Made by a program: the position numbers and the translations under genes. From MGBC113645 sp036308445 (GTDB lineage Bacteria; Bacillota_I; Bacilli_A; Erysipelotrichales; Coprobacillaceae), in NCBI GenBank assembly GCA_036308445.1, contig JAXJVS010000145.1, positions 1 through 28,357 of the forward strand: 28,357 nucleotides of DNA, written 5' to 3'. The notes below the pieces were generated by a model. The model ran no database searches, had not been told where the DNA came from, and was given only the letters and a program-made list of their open reading frames with translations. Each line of letters begins with the position of its first letter. Position 1 is the first letter of the stretch. This document shows positions 14,785-22,572 of this stretch, one piece after another.

Positions 14785-16153
14785 ATTCTTTAATTAAATC
14801 ATATAATGCTTTAGCGTAGATAGCAGTAGCTTTCATTAATGAATCAATTGATATTTTTTCATTATTTTGATGAATCTGATTATTTTCACCTGGGAACTCT
14901 ACTCCAAAAGCAACACAGTTAGGCATTTCTTTTGCATATGTTCCTCCACCAATTGCTTGTGGCTGATGTTCATGATCATGACTAAATTCTACATATGCAT
15001 TATGAAGTTTAGTAATTAATTCACTTTCAGGATTGATATATAAAGCTTCTGACATATGATGTTCTTCGGTTAATTTATATGGTTTCATTGCTTTAGTCAT
15101 TAAATCTGTTAGTCTTTCTTCAGTTATTTCTGGAGATAGACGGAAATCTAATGTCAAGTTACCTTTTTGATTTTTATAAGTAATAATACCTAAGTTACAA
15201 GTAGGAGAACCTAATTTTCCAGTTTGTCTTAATTTTAATTTCTTACCACTATTATCTTCATAGAAATAACGATCTACAAATTCTACAAACTTATTATTAG
15301 AAATTGTTTTTAAATAATGACACATATAGACAGCACCATTAATACCTAAATCTGGAGTAGAAGCATGAGCAGATTTACCAACTAAAATTAATTTAGTATG
15401 ATTACCTTCTTCTTCAATAGAACCCTTTAAATTATATTCTTGTAAATATGCATGAAAAGAATCTTGATATTGTTTATAATTTCCTTGTACATAAGCTTCA
15501 CATTCCTCTGGAACAATATTAGGACGAGTACCAGCATAGATACCAATAATATTATCAGCTTCAAACTCTCCGCTTACATTCATTTGACAGATAGCTTTTT
15601 CACCATAAACAACAGGGAATTCAGCATCTGGTGTAAATCCCATTTGAGGGAAAGGTTTCTTTTTAAAATAATGTTTCATACATAAAGAACCATTTTCTTC
15701 ATTACATCCAAAAATAATTCTTGTTTTCATCTTTGTAGGAATGTTTAATTCATGAATAATTTTAGCAGCATAGTATCCAGCAATTAAAGGACCTTTATCA
15801 TCAGCAGCTCCTCTTGCATATAATTGACCATCAATTATAACAGGATTAAATGGGTCAGAATTCCATCCTTCTTTATTTACTGGTACAACATCTAGATGTC
15901 CTAAGATACCAAAAGTATCTTCTGCTTCACCAATATCAATATGTCCAGCATATCCATCTACATCTTCACATACAAAACCATCTCTTTTTCCAATTGCTAA
16001 CATTGCATCTAATGCTTTTCTATTGGCTTCCCCAAAAGGTTGGTTTTCACTTGCAGTTGATTCATCTAATACTGATGGTATTTTACATAAATCTATAATA
16101 TCACGTATCATATCATCTTTTCTTTTTAAGACTTCTTCGTAAAAATCATACAT
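14783..16153 (-). CDS. pepV: Dipeptidase PepV (M20 family)
   Basis: A cytoplasmic zinc dipeptidase that hydrolyses a broad range of dipeptides. In the 456-residue protein the M20 residues are in place: GHLDVVP with H86 and D88, GAADDKGP with bridging D119, catalytic NEENGS (E152/E153), TPDAEFP with D176, and the late IHQNNEKIS histidine. Numbering matches Lactobacillus PepV within one residue. The lid domain (about 185-330) contains the GKSAHASTPDLGINGA stretch. ATG 16153 is chosen because AGAGGTGA lies 6 nt before it on the minus strand; a longer in-frame GTG start lies inside that ribosome site. It has its own extended -10 promoter. Confidence 0.95.
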   Translation of the reverse strand: MYDFYEEVLKRKDDMIRDIIDLCKIPSVLDESTASENQPFGEANRKALDAMLAIGKRDGFVCEDVDGYAGHIDIGEAEDTFGILGHLDVVPVNKEGWNSDPFNPVIIDGQLYARGAADDKGPLIAGYYAAKIIHELNIPTKMKTRIIFGCNEENGSLCMKHYFKKKPFPQMGFTPDAEFPVVYGEKAICQMNVSGEFEADNIIGIYAGTRPNIVPEECEAYVQGNYKQYQDSFHAYLQEYNLKGSIEEEGNHTKLILVGKSAHASTPDLGINGAVYMCHYLKTISNNKFVEFVDRYFYEDNSGKKLKLRQTGKLGSPTCNLGIITYKNQKGNLTLDFRLSPEITEERLTDLMTKAMKPYKLTEEHHMSEALYINPESELITKLHNAYVEFSHDHEHQPQAIGGGTYAKEMPNCVAFGVEFPGENNQIHQNNEKISIDSLMKATAIYAKALYDLIKE

Positions 16154-16172
16154 TAAAATCACCTCTTGTGTT

Positions 16173-16181
16173 ATTATATCA
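16173..16181 (-). promoter_or_regulatory. Extended -10 promoter of pepV
   Basis: Minus-strand TGATATAAT (TGN plus perfect TATAAT). The -35 17 bp upstream (TATCTA) is poor, as expected for an extended -10 promoter. Confidence 0.6.
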
Positions 16182-16225
16182 AAATTTTATAAAAATAGAT
16201 ACATTTTCTTCATAAAGTGTTATTA

Positions 16226-16231
16226 TATAAT
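16226..16231 (+). promoter_or_regulatory. -10 box of the Nudix gene
   Basis: Perfect TATAAT about 20 bp before the start codon; the -35 region (around ATTTTC) is weak. It is divergent from the pepV promoter. Confidence 0.4.
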
Positions 16232-16250
16232 GAAAGAAGGGGTGAGAGTA

Positions 16251-16676
16251 ATGGAAAACATTCAATTTCATATTACTGTAAAGGGAATTGTTATTTATGA
16301 AGATAAGGTATTAATCTTAAAAAGAATAAGACCATCTAGTGATGGTCATGGTTATTGGGAGTTGCCTGGCGGGGGATTAGAATATGGTGAAACTCCTCAT
16401 ACTGCTTTGATTAGAGAATTAAAAGAAGAAACATGTTTAGATATTAGAATATTAAAACCAGTTTATACTTTTACTGCTATTAGACCTCATTATCAGACAG
16501 TTGGAGTAGGTTTTTTATGTATTCCTACAAATAATGATGTACATATATCTGAAGAACATACTGATTATAAGTTTGTTGATAAAGATGAATTAAGAAACTA
16601 TTTAAGTAAAGAAATATATAATGATATTATTTTCACATTAGATGAGTATGTAAGAACAAAAGACGTATTGGTTTAA
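16251..16676 (+). CDS. Nudix hydrolase
   Basis: A 141-residue cytoplasmic hydrolase of nucleoside diphosphate-linked substrates. The Nudix box GX5EX7REUXEEXGU spans about 41-63: G41, E47, R55-E56-L57 and E59-E60 are present, but the usual glycine after EE-x is cysteine (EETCL, C62). The metal-binding glutamates are intact, so activity is expected. AAGGGGTGA (16236-16244) sets the ATG at 16251; the in-frame ATG at 16230 is inside the -10 box. Substrate cannot be predicted; members of this size include 8-oxo-dGTP and ADP-ribose hydrolases. Confidence 0.88.
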   Translation: MENIQFHITVKGIVIYEDKVLILKRIRPSSDGHGYWELPGGGLEYGETPHTALIRELKEETCLDIRILKPVYTFTAIRPHYQTVGVGFLCIPTNNDVHISEEHTDYKFVDKDELRNYLSKEIYNDIIFTLDEYVRTKDVLV

Positions 16677-16696
16677 AATAAAGAAAATGTTATAAT
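16668..16696 (+). promoter_or_regulatory. Extended -10 promoter of tex
   Basis: TTGGTT (16668-16673), 17 bp, TGTTATAAT with perfect TATAAT at 16691-16696. The predicted start near 16703 falls inside the following terminator hairpin. Confidence 0.55.
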
Positions 16697-16699
16697 AGG

Positions 16700-16724
16700 A
16701 AAGAATCTTTATGATTCTTTTTTT
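16700..16724 (+). terminator. Terminator of the Nudix gene
   Basis: AAAGAATC/GATTCTTT with a 5-nt loop and a run of seven Ts; it overlaps the predicted tex transcription start. Confidence 0.75.
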
Positions 16725-16738
16725 GATAGGAGGAAATT

Positions 16739-18880
16739 ATGAATCAGGATATTATTAAACTATTAGCTGAAGAATTAAACATAAAAGTATCTCAGATAGA
16801 AAATACTTTGACTTTATTAGAAGAAGGTTGTACTGTACCTTTTATTGCTAGATATAGAAAAGAGAGAACTGAAGGATTAACTGAAGATGAAATTAGAGAG
16901 ATTTCTAAACAATATGAATATCAGGTTAATCTATTGAAAAGAAAAGAAGATGTTATTCGTTTAATTGATGAAAAAGGATTAATGAACGATGAATTAAAGA
17001 AGACAATCTTAGCTTGTACAACATTAGCACAGGTAGAAGATCAATATCGACCATATAAAGAAAAGAAGAAAACCAAAGCTACTGTAGCTATAGCGAAAGG
17101 TTTACAGCCATTATCTGATTGGATATTAAAACTACCATATAAAGGTGATTTAAATAAAGAAGTATTAAAATATGTGAAAGAAGATATTACAGCTGAAGAA
17201 GCGTTACAGGGTGCTAAAGATATTATTGCAGAAAAGATATCTGATGAACCTAGATTTAGACAATATACTAAAGATATGATCTTTAAAACTGGATTAATTG
17301 AAACATCAGTTAAGAAGAAACATGATGATGAAGATGGTGTTTATCAGATGTATTATGAGTACTCAGAAAGAGTTAAATTTATTGCTTCTCATAGAATATT
17401 AGCTATTAATCGTGCTGAAAAAGAGAAAGTCATCAATGTTCATATTACAATTGATGAAGAAAGATTTATTCAATATATTTATAATGGTATGACAAGAAGG
17501 AAGGGAAGCATCGTTGATGATATTATTAAAGAATGCTGTCAAGATGCTTTTAAACGTTTAATTTTCCCTTCTGTAGAAAGAGAAACAAGAAGTGATTTAA
17601 CTGCTATTGCTCAAGAAAAAGCTTTAGGAGTGTTCTCTATCAACTTAGAAAAACTATTATTACAGGCACCATTAAAAGATAGATATGTATTAGGAGTTGA
17701 TCCGGCATATCGTACAGGATGTAAATTAGCAGCAATTGATCCAACAGGTAAAGTATTAGCTATTAATAAGGTCTATATTACATTACCTAAGAATGATTAT
17801 AGTAAAGATGAATCTATATTATTATCAATGATTAAAAAATATAAGATTGAAATCATTGCAATTGGTAATGGTACTGCAAGCAGAGAAACTGAAAGCTTTA
17901 TCGCAAACTTAATCAAGAAAAATAATTTAAATGTACAATTTGTGATTGTTTCAGAAGCAGGAGCTAGTGTGTATTCAGCATCACCTCTTGCAAAAGAAGA
18001 ATTTCCAGATTATGCTGTAGAAGAACGTTCAGCGGTATCTATTGCAAGACGTTTACAAGATCCATTAGCAGAACTCGTAAAGATTGAGCCTAAAGCTATC
18101 TCCGTTGGTCAATATCAACATGATATGAATCAAAAGAAACTAGGTGAACAATTAGATTATGTTGTAGAAAAAGTTGTTAACCAGGTTGGAGTCAATATTA
18201 ATACTGCTTCTCCATCACTTTTACAATATGTATCAGGTTTATCAATGAAAACGGCTAAAAATATTGTAAAGTATAGAGAAGAAAATGGTATGTTTACACA
18301 AAGAGAACAAGTTATGAAAGTATCTGCCTTAGGTCCTAAAACATATGAGCAGGCTGTAGGCTTCTTAAGAATCTTAAATGGTAATAACATTTTAGATGAA
18401 ACTAGTATTCATCCTGATAATTATAATGATGCATTAAAACTATTAGAGTATCTAAAGATGAATAAAGAAGATATTGGTAGTAATGAAATGAATAAAGCTA
18501 TTAAGTCTTTGAATAAAGAAGAAGTATGTACAAAGCTAAATATTGATACGTACTTATTAGATGATTTATGTGATGCATTCATAGCTCCACATAGAACACC
18601 TAGAGATGAATACAATACACCTATCTTAAAATCAGATATCTTAAAGATAGAAGATTTAAAAGAAGGTATGCAATTAGAAGGGGTAGTTAGAAATGTAGTA
18701 GATTTTGGGGCGTTTGTAGATATTGGATTAAAGAATGATGGTTTAGTTCATATTTCTAAAATGTCTAATGAAAAGATTAAACATCCTTTAGATAAAGTGA
18801 ATGTAGGAGATATTATTACTGTCTATGTACATGAAATAGATTTGAATAGAAAAAGAGTTGGATTATCAATGATACATTAG
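16739..18880 (+). CDS. tex: Tex transcription accessory protein (S1 RNA-binding)
   Basis: A 713-residue nucleic-acid-binding protein of the Tex/Spt6-related family that affects transcription and RNA stability. Domains in order: N-terminal helical Tex region with VPFIARYRKERTEGLTEDEI (about 33-52), YqgF/RNase H-like fold beginning RYVLGVDPAYRTGCKLAA (about 315), helix-hairpin-helix region with VNQVGVNINTASPSLLQYVS and LSMKTAKNIVKYRE (about 480-520), and a C-terminal S1 domain (about 640-713) with VVRNVVDFGAFVDIG and GLVHISKMS. Full length for the family. AGGAGGAAATT precedes the ATG. An ArsC/Spx-like gene follows after 9 bp and is probably co-transcribed. Confidence 0.96.
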   Translation: MNQDIIKLLAEELNIKVSQIENTLTLLEEGCTVPFIARYRKERTEGLTEDEIREISKQYEYQVNLLKRKEDVIRLIDEKGLMNDELKKTILACTTLAQVEDQYRPYKEKKKTKATVAIAKGLQPLSDWILKLPYKGDLNKEVLKYVKEDITAEEALQGAKDIIAEKISDEPRFRQYTKDMIFKTGLIETSVKKKHDDEDGVYQMYYEYSERVKFIASHRILAINRAEKEKVINVHITIDEERFIQYIYNGMTRRKGSIVDDIIKECCQDAFKRLIFPSVERETRSDLTAIAQEKALGVFSINLEKLLLQAPLKDRYVLGVDPAYRTGCKLAAIDPTGKVLAINKVYITLPKNDYSKDESILLSMIKKYKIEIIAIGNGTASRETESFIANLIKKNNLNVQFVIVSEAGASVYSASPLAKEEFPDYAVEERSAVSIARRLQDPLAELVKIEPKAISVGQYQHDMNQKKLGEQLDYVVEKVVNQVGVNINTASPSLLQYVSGLSMKTAKNIVKYREENGMFTQREQVMKVSALGPKTYEQAVGFLRILNGNNILDETSIHPDNYNDALKLLEYLKMNKEDIGSNEMNKAIKSLNKEEVCTKLNIDTYLLDDLCDAFIAPHRTPRDEYNTPILKSDILKIEDLKEGMQLEGVVRNVVDFGAFVDIGLKNDGLVHISKMSNEKIKHPLDKVNVGDIITVYVHEIDLNRKRVGLSMIH

Positions 18881-18889
18881 GAGAATGAT

Positions 18890-19246
18890 ATGAAAGTATA
18901 TTGTTATAGCAGATGTGGAACTTGTAAGAAAGCTATTAAATATTTAAAAGATAATCATATTGAATATGATTTAAAAGATATTAGTATAGATGTACCTACA
19001 AGAGAAGAATTAAAAATATATATAGAATTATATGGAAAAGGAATAAAACCTTTCTTTAACACTTCTGGTAAGCTTTATAGAGAGTTAAATATCAAAGATA
19101 AAATTAAAGATATGACTCTTGATGAAGCTGTTGAATTATTATCTGAAAATGGTATGTTAATAAAAAGACCATTGTTAATTAATGATAATAAAGTGTTAGT
19201 AGGATTTAAAGAAAATGAATATGAAATGTTGAAGGGAAATGATTAA
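18890..19246 (+). CDS. ArsC/Spx-like thioredoxin-fold protein
   Basis: A 118-residue cytoplasmic protein of the arsenate reductase/Spx superfamily. The redox site is CGTC (C9-C12), with C5 just upstream. Further family marks are the FFNTSG segment, LYRELNIKDKIKDMT, and the closing LIKRPLLINDNKVLVGFKE, which match the YffB-like ArsC-family proteins of Firmicutes better than true Spx; arsenate reduction or RNA polymerase binding is not established. TAGGAGA at the tex stop is the ribosome site, so the gene is in the tex operon. Its stop codon overlaps the tmcAL stop within a 26-bp palindrome. Confidence 0.85.
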   Translation: MKVYCYSRCGTCKKAIKYLKDNHIEYDLKDISIDVPTREELKIYIELYGKGIKPFFNTSGKLYRELNIKDKIKDMTLDEAVELLSENGMLIKRPLLINDNKVLVGFKENEYEMLKGND

Positions 19247-19257
19247 TCATTTCCCTT
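19232..19257. terminator. Bidirectional terminator: 26-bp perfect palindrome
   Basis: AAGGGAAATGATT followed directly by its exact reverse complement, centred at 19244.5. It contains both stop codons of the converging genes, which overlap by 4 bp. Because of the symmetry, both proteins end in KGND. T tracts outside the arms are short, so termination efficiency is uncertain. Confidence 0.75.
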
Positions 19258-20385
19258 TATATATGGATAATATTTATATTCTTCATTAATATCTTTATTA
19301 ATTAAAGATATTAATGAAGTTGCTTTTGCTTCAATATCAAGTGCAGGATGAGTATAGGATGTATAGTTAGAAACAAGATTATAATCATTTGTTTTCTTTA
19401 ATATCTTTAAATACTCTCTTCCATTCTTTGAACATGCCAATATTCTTAAATAATCTATATTCATAGCTTTTTTTATTTCATCTTTTGTATTATTTAATAA
19501 TAAATGAATAATCATTCTTTGGATTCTTACTTTCGTATATCTTTTAGAAGATAGACTATCTATAAATTCATTCATTGAATGACATGAAAGGATTTGTTGT
19601 TTCATTCTATTTTCTAATCCTTCATCTACTAAATGTATATTTTTTAGTTCTTCTTGAGAAGATGTTAAAACTTTATATTTTAAATAAGGATAGAAATCTT
19701 CTAAAGTATTTAAATGTTTTTGATAATCTTCAATAAAAGGTAAAGAACGAGATACATCTATATTATCTAATAATGCTTTTCTAATAGAAGTAGCACTAGC
19801 AATGTTTGATAACTCTTGACTATGATAATCATTAGTTCTTAATATACAATGAGGAATAATAGGATAATCATTATTAATAATTTCTTTTACATAACATAAT
19901 CCTAGCAGATCATTAGGAGTTCTTACTTCTTTATTTAATAACTTACTTAAAGCTTGATTGCAGGCATCTGGATATCTTAATCCTTCATTCATATATTTTT
20001 TCACATAATCATTATATTGCTGTTCATTGTTTGAAGTTGCTATTGCTATTTCTTTAAATATTTCAATATCACCACATTCACTGCCGAAAACAATATCTGT
20101 TACACCAGCATGATATAATAAGTCAATAGCACCTTTCGCAAAGTAATCAGCACTTTGTACGCTATAAACAAAAGGTAATTCTATAACTATGTCAATTCCA
20201 TATTGTACAGCCTGTTTACTTCTTGTCCACTTATCAATAATAGCTGGTTCACCACGTTGAACAAAGCTAGATGACATAACTGCAATAACGTAATCAGGTT
20301 TAATTAAGTCTATACTTTTTTGAATATGAAGAATATGTCCATTATGAAATGGATTGTATTCTACGACTAATCCTAATATCTTCAT
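19243..20385 (-). CDS. tmcAL: tRNA(Met) cytidine acetate ligase
   Basis: Forms N4-acetylcytidine at the wobble position of elongator tRNA-Met from acetate and ATP (YlbM family). The 380-residue protein has the nucleotidyltransferase start MKILGLVVEYNPFHNGH with the HIGH-type HNGH (14-17), SSSFVQRGEPAI (38-49), IELPFVYSVQSADYFA (68-83) and TPNDLLGLCYVK (156-167), then a C-terminal tRNA-binding region. Length is typical (about 400). It is divergent from yceD-rpmF; ylbM-yceD-rpmF neighbourhood is conserved in Firmicutes, though here tmcAL points the other way. Confidence 0.95.
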   Translation of the reverse strand: MKILGLVVEYNPFHNGHILHIQKSIDLIKPDYVIAVMSSSFVQRGEPAIIDKWTRSKQAVQYGIDIVIELPFVYSVQSADYFAKGAIDLLYHAGVTDIVFGSECGDIEIFKEIAIATSNNEQQYNDYVKKYMNEGLRYPDACNQALSKLLNKEVRTPNDLLGLCYVKEIINNDYPIIPHCILRTNDYHSQELSNIASATSIRKALLDNIDVSRSLPFIEDYQKHLNTLEDFYPYLKYKVLTSSQEELKNIHLVDEGLENRMKQQILSCHSMNEFIDSLSSKRYTKVRIQRMIIHLLLNNTKDEIKKAMNIDYLRILACSKNGREYLKILKKTNDYNLVSNYTSYTHPALDIEAKATSLISLINKDINEEYKYYPYIKGND

Positions 20386-20405
20386 TTTTTCACATCCCTA
20401 TCTAT

Positions 20406-20434
20406 AGTCTATCATACATATAAATTTTTTTCAA
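20406..20434 (-). promoter_or_regulatory. Putative promoter of tmcAL
   Basis: Minus strand TTGAAA (complement of 20429-20434), 17 bp, TAGACT (complement of 20406-20411) with TGA before it, resembling an extended -10. About 20 bp separate it from the start codon. Confidence 0.4.
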
Positions 20435-20472
20435 AAAGGGATGATGTTATTCACTAAAAACATAAATTTTCA

Positions 20473-20501
20473 TTGACTTATTGACAAGTTTTCTATATAA
20501 T
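20473..20501 (+). promoter_or_regulatory. Promoter of yceD-rpmF
   Basis: TTGACT (20473-20478), 17 bp, perfect TATAAT (20496-20501). A second TTGACA at 20481 is too close to the -10 to act as its -35. Confidence 0.8.
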
Positions 20502-20531
20502 CTAAAATGCGATAAAGAAAGGAAGATATGT

Positions 20532-21041
20532 TTGAAGTGGAATTTAGCCTGGTTAATTAAGCAAAAGAATGGTCAATTTGATTTTGATGAGACTATAACA
20601 TTCCCAGATGAGATGTTTAAAAATTTTTCTCATATCAATGGGCTAAAAGAAATACACGTATTCGGACATGGTCATCTTGACAGCCAAAATCGTCAATTGT
20701 TTGTAGAATATACAATCAAAGGACAAATGATTCTACCATGTGCTATTTCATTGGAAGATGTTGATTATCCTTTTGAAATCAATACATCTACAATCTTTGC
20801 TTTTTATAAACCTAAAGAAGATGAAGATGTTATTGAGGCAAAAAGAGATACTGCAGATTTAACATCGGTAGCTTTCCAAGAAATCATGATGGAAGTTCCA
20901 ATGAGAGTTGTCAAAGAAGGCGCAACTTTAAAAACAAGTGGCACAGGATGGAAAGTCCTTAATGAAAATGAAGAAAAGGACGAAGACTATATCGATCCTA
21001 GACTCGCAAAATTAAAAGATTACTTTAAGGATAGAGAATAA
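20532..21041 (+). CDS. yceD: YceD/DUF177 family protein
   Basis: A 169-residue protein of the DUF177 family, encoded next to ribosomal protein L32 in most bacteria and implicated in 23S rRNA or L32 handling; exact function is unsettled. It begins KWNLAWLIKQKNG after the start and ends with the conserved DPRLAKLKDYF. I place the start at TTG 20532: AAAGGAAG lies 7-8 nt upstream and the product then begins like other family members. The longer open frame from 20481 runs through the promoter -10 and cannot be translated from it. An ATG at 20528 is in another frame and stops after 10 codons. rpmF follows after 14 bp. Confidence 0.9.
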   Translation: MKWNLAWLIKQKNGQFDFDETITFPDEMFKNFSHINGLKEIHVFGHGHLDSQNRQLFVEYTIKGQMILPCAISLEDVDYPFEINTSTIFAFYKPKEDEDVIEAKRDTADLTSVAFQEIMMEVPMRVVKEGATLKTSGTGWKVLNENEEKDEDYIDPRLAKLKDYFKDRE

Positions 21042-21055
21042 GAGGAGGTGTACCT

Positions 21056-21223
21056 ATGGCAGTACCACAAAGAAGAGTCTCTAGTACTAGAAGAGACAAA
21101 AGAAGAACACATGACAAATTAACAGCTCCAACTTTGGTTGTATGCCCAGAATGTGGAAATTACAAATTATCTCATAGAGTATGCAAACATTGCGGAACTT
21201 ACAAAGGTGTAAAAGTAAAATAA
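21056..21223 (+). CDS. rpmF: 50S ribosomal protein L32
   Basis: A 55-residue large-subunit protein. It starts MAVPQRRVSSTRRDKRRTHD and carries a complete four-cysteine zinc ribbon: CPEC (C30, C33) and CKHC (C43, C46), so it is the zinc-binding C+ form rather than a C- paralog. AGGAGGTG lies 5 nt before the ATG. Co-transcribed with yceD and closed by a strong terminator. Confidence 0.97.
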   Translation: MAVPQRRVSSTRRDKRRTHDKLTAPTLVVCPECGNYKLSHRVCKHCGTYKGVKVK

Positions 21224-21231
21224 AAAAATGA

Positions 21232-21253
21232 CCCTTATATAAGGGCTTTTTTT
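21232..21253 (+). terminator. Terminator of yceD-rpmF
   Basis: Perfect 14-bp palindrome CCCTTATATAAGGG followed by C and seven Ts. Confidence 0.88.
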
Positions 21254-21274
21254 ATACTCAAAGAAGGGAAAACT

Positions 21275-22390
21275 ATGAAAATCATTAAAAATATATTAAA
21301 AGCTATATTAAGCTTAGTTATTGGTTTTGGGATAGGTATGTTAATAGCTTCACTATGGTTTGATTTTCAAGAAAAAGAATTAGTGAAAGAAATCACTGAA
21401 GCCTATGGTCATGATACTTGTTATCAGTATCATTATTCAAAACTTGATGAAGAAGATCAGGATACTTATAGAAGATTATATTATGCATTTTCTACTTTTA
21501 GTGAAGAAATAACAATAAAAGAAAATAATGTAGATGAAGCTACAAAAGTTTATTATGCAGTTTTGGATGATCATCCAGAGTTTTATTATATCAAAATGGA
21601 ATATGAATATTATGAGGGTGATGAAATTGTTATCTTGCCTACTTATCAATATTCTAAAGAAGAAGTCGAACAATTTAATCAACAAATAACTAAAAATACC
21701 CAAGATATTATCAATCAAGTTAAAAATCAAAAAAATGAAATTGATAAAATTGAAACTGCATATGAATATATTATAGAAAATACAACATATAAGGCTAATG
21801 AAAATGATCAACATATGTTAAGTGTATTTGTCCAAAAGGAATCAGTGTGTGCTGGATATGCAAAAGCATATCAATATATATTGAATAAAGCTGGAGTAGA
21901 TGCTAGTTATATTGCAGGAAAAAGTAAAGAAACTGATAAAGAGAAGTCTGAGGGTCATGCTTGGGTAATGATTCATTTTAATAATGATTATTATTATAGT
22001 GATCCTACTTGGGGTGATATTGAAGATAAAGATATGAAACATCCCTGCAAAGCTTACTTTTTCATGGGTAGTGATGAGATGTTGAAACATTATAAACCTG
22101 ATTTATTTTATGAGGGAACAATAGGAGATTATAATTATTTTAAAGATATTGGTTGTTATTTGGAAGAATATGATAGAAAAGCTGTATCAAATGCAGTAAA
22201 ATATAGTCTTTCTCAAGAAATAAATGTGGTTGAAATAAAATGTGCAAACAAAGAGGTTTATAAGCAATTAGAAAATAAGATAGAAAATGAATATTTGGCT
22301 TATTATGTATTAAAAGAGAATGATTGTTATAGTGTGGAGGCTTCATATTCATGTGATGAAAAAAATTTAATGATAGAAATATATTATTAG
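21275..22390 (+). CDS. Membrane-anchored transglutaminase-like protein
   Basis: A 371-residue protein with an N-terminal hydrophobic helix (about 8-29) that acts as signal anchor, placing the rest outside the membrane. The transglutaminase-like cysteine-protease fold is at about 155-260 with a full catalytic triad: ESVCAGYAKAY (C192), EGHAWVMI (H228) and YYSDPTWGD (D243). Related surface proteins are peptidases or cross-linking enzymes; the substrate is unknown. The C-terminal 110 residues match nothing I recognise. Only 21 bp separate it from the rpmF terminator, so it depends on read-through or a promoter I could not identify. AAGAAGGG is the ribosome site. Confidence 0.85.
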   Translation: MKIIKNILKAILSLVIGFGIGMLIASLWFDFQEKELVKEITEAYGHDTCYQYHYSKLDEEDQDTYRRLYYAFSTFSEEITIKENNVDEATKVYYAVLDDHPEFYYIKMEYEYYEGDEIVILPTYQYSKEEVEQFNQQITKNTQDIINQVKNQKNEIDKIETAYEYIIENTTYKANENDQHMLSVFVQKESVCAGYAKAYQYILNKAGVDASYIAGKSKETDKEKSEGHAWVMIHFNNDYYYSDPTWGDIEDKDMKHPCKAYFFMGSDEMLKHYKPDLFYEGTIGDYNYFKDIGCYLEEYDRKAVSNAVKYSLSQEINVVEIKCANKEVYKQLENKIENEYLAYYVLKENDCYSVEASYSCDEKNLMIEIYY

Positions 22391-22419
22391 AGCGTTATGA
22401 ATTTCATAACGCTTTTTTT
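22391..22419 (+). terminator. Terminator before the dcw cluster
   Basis: AGCGTTATGA/TCATAACGCT perfect 10-bp stem with an ATT loop, followed by seven Ts; begins right after the stop codon. Confidence 0.92.
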
Positions 22420-22486
22420 ATTGAAAAAATACACATATTTTGACATTTTTTTCTATTGAAAACAGAAAAAATAAATGGAAAAAAAC

Positions 22487-22515
22487 TATACACAAGGGAA
22501 AAAGTGTTATATAAT
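22487..22515 (+). promoter_or_regulatory. Promoter of the mraZ operon
   Basis: TATACA (22487-22492), 17 bp, perfect TATAAT (22510-22515). The predicted start is near 22522, about 50 nt before mraZ. Confidence 0.65.
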
Positions 22516-22560
22516 AGTGGTATCGAGTGTTATTATGTGTTAAAAAATGTAAAGAAGTGG
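22516..22560 (+). promoter_or_regulatory. Candidate MraZ operator: five repeats at exact 10-bp spacing
   Basis: The four-base core (G/A)TG(G/T) occurs at 22517, 22527, 22537, 22547 and 22557: GTGG, GTGT, GTGT, ATGT, GTGG. Every start is exactly 10 bp from the last. E. coli MraZ binds TGGGN repeats separated by 5 bp, the same 10-bp period, and GTG-containing boxes are known for MraZ in Mollicutes. The array runs from just after the -10 box to the ribosome site. A sixth GTGT at 22504 is out of phase. Confidence 0.65.
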
Positions 22561-22572
22561 GAGGTAAAGGGT

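Noticed and set aside
15452..16098. Plus-strand ORFs opposite pepV
   Set aside because: Antisense shadows of a complete, well-conserved PepV gene with no ribosome sites.
20481..20531. Longer yceD start at TTG 20481
   Set aside because: The frame crosses the promoter -10 (TATAAT 20496-20501), so the mRNA starts after it; TTG 20532 has the ribosome site and the family-typical N-terminus.
21476..22352. Minus-strand ORFs opposite the transglutaminase-like gene
   Set aside because: Low-complexity Ile/Phe-rich translations of AT-rich coding DNA in the wrong strand.
22456..22572. 39-codon N-terminal extension of mraZ
   Set aside because: It covers the promoter and repeat array; MraZ proteins begin at MFFSEYRH, and GGGAGG lies 8 nt before that ATG.
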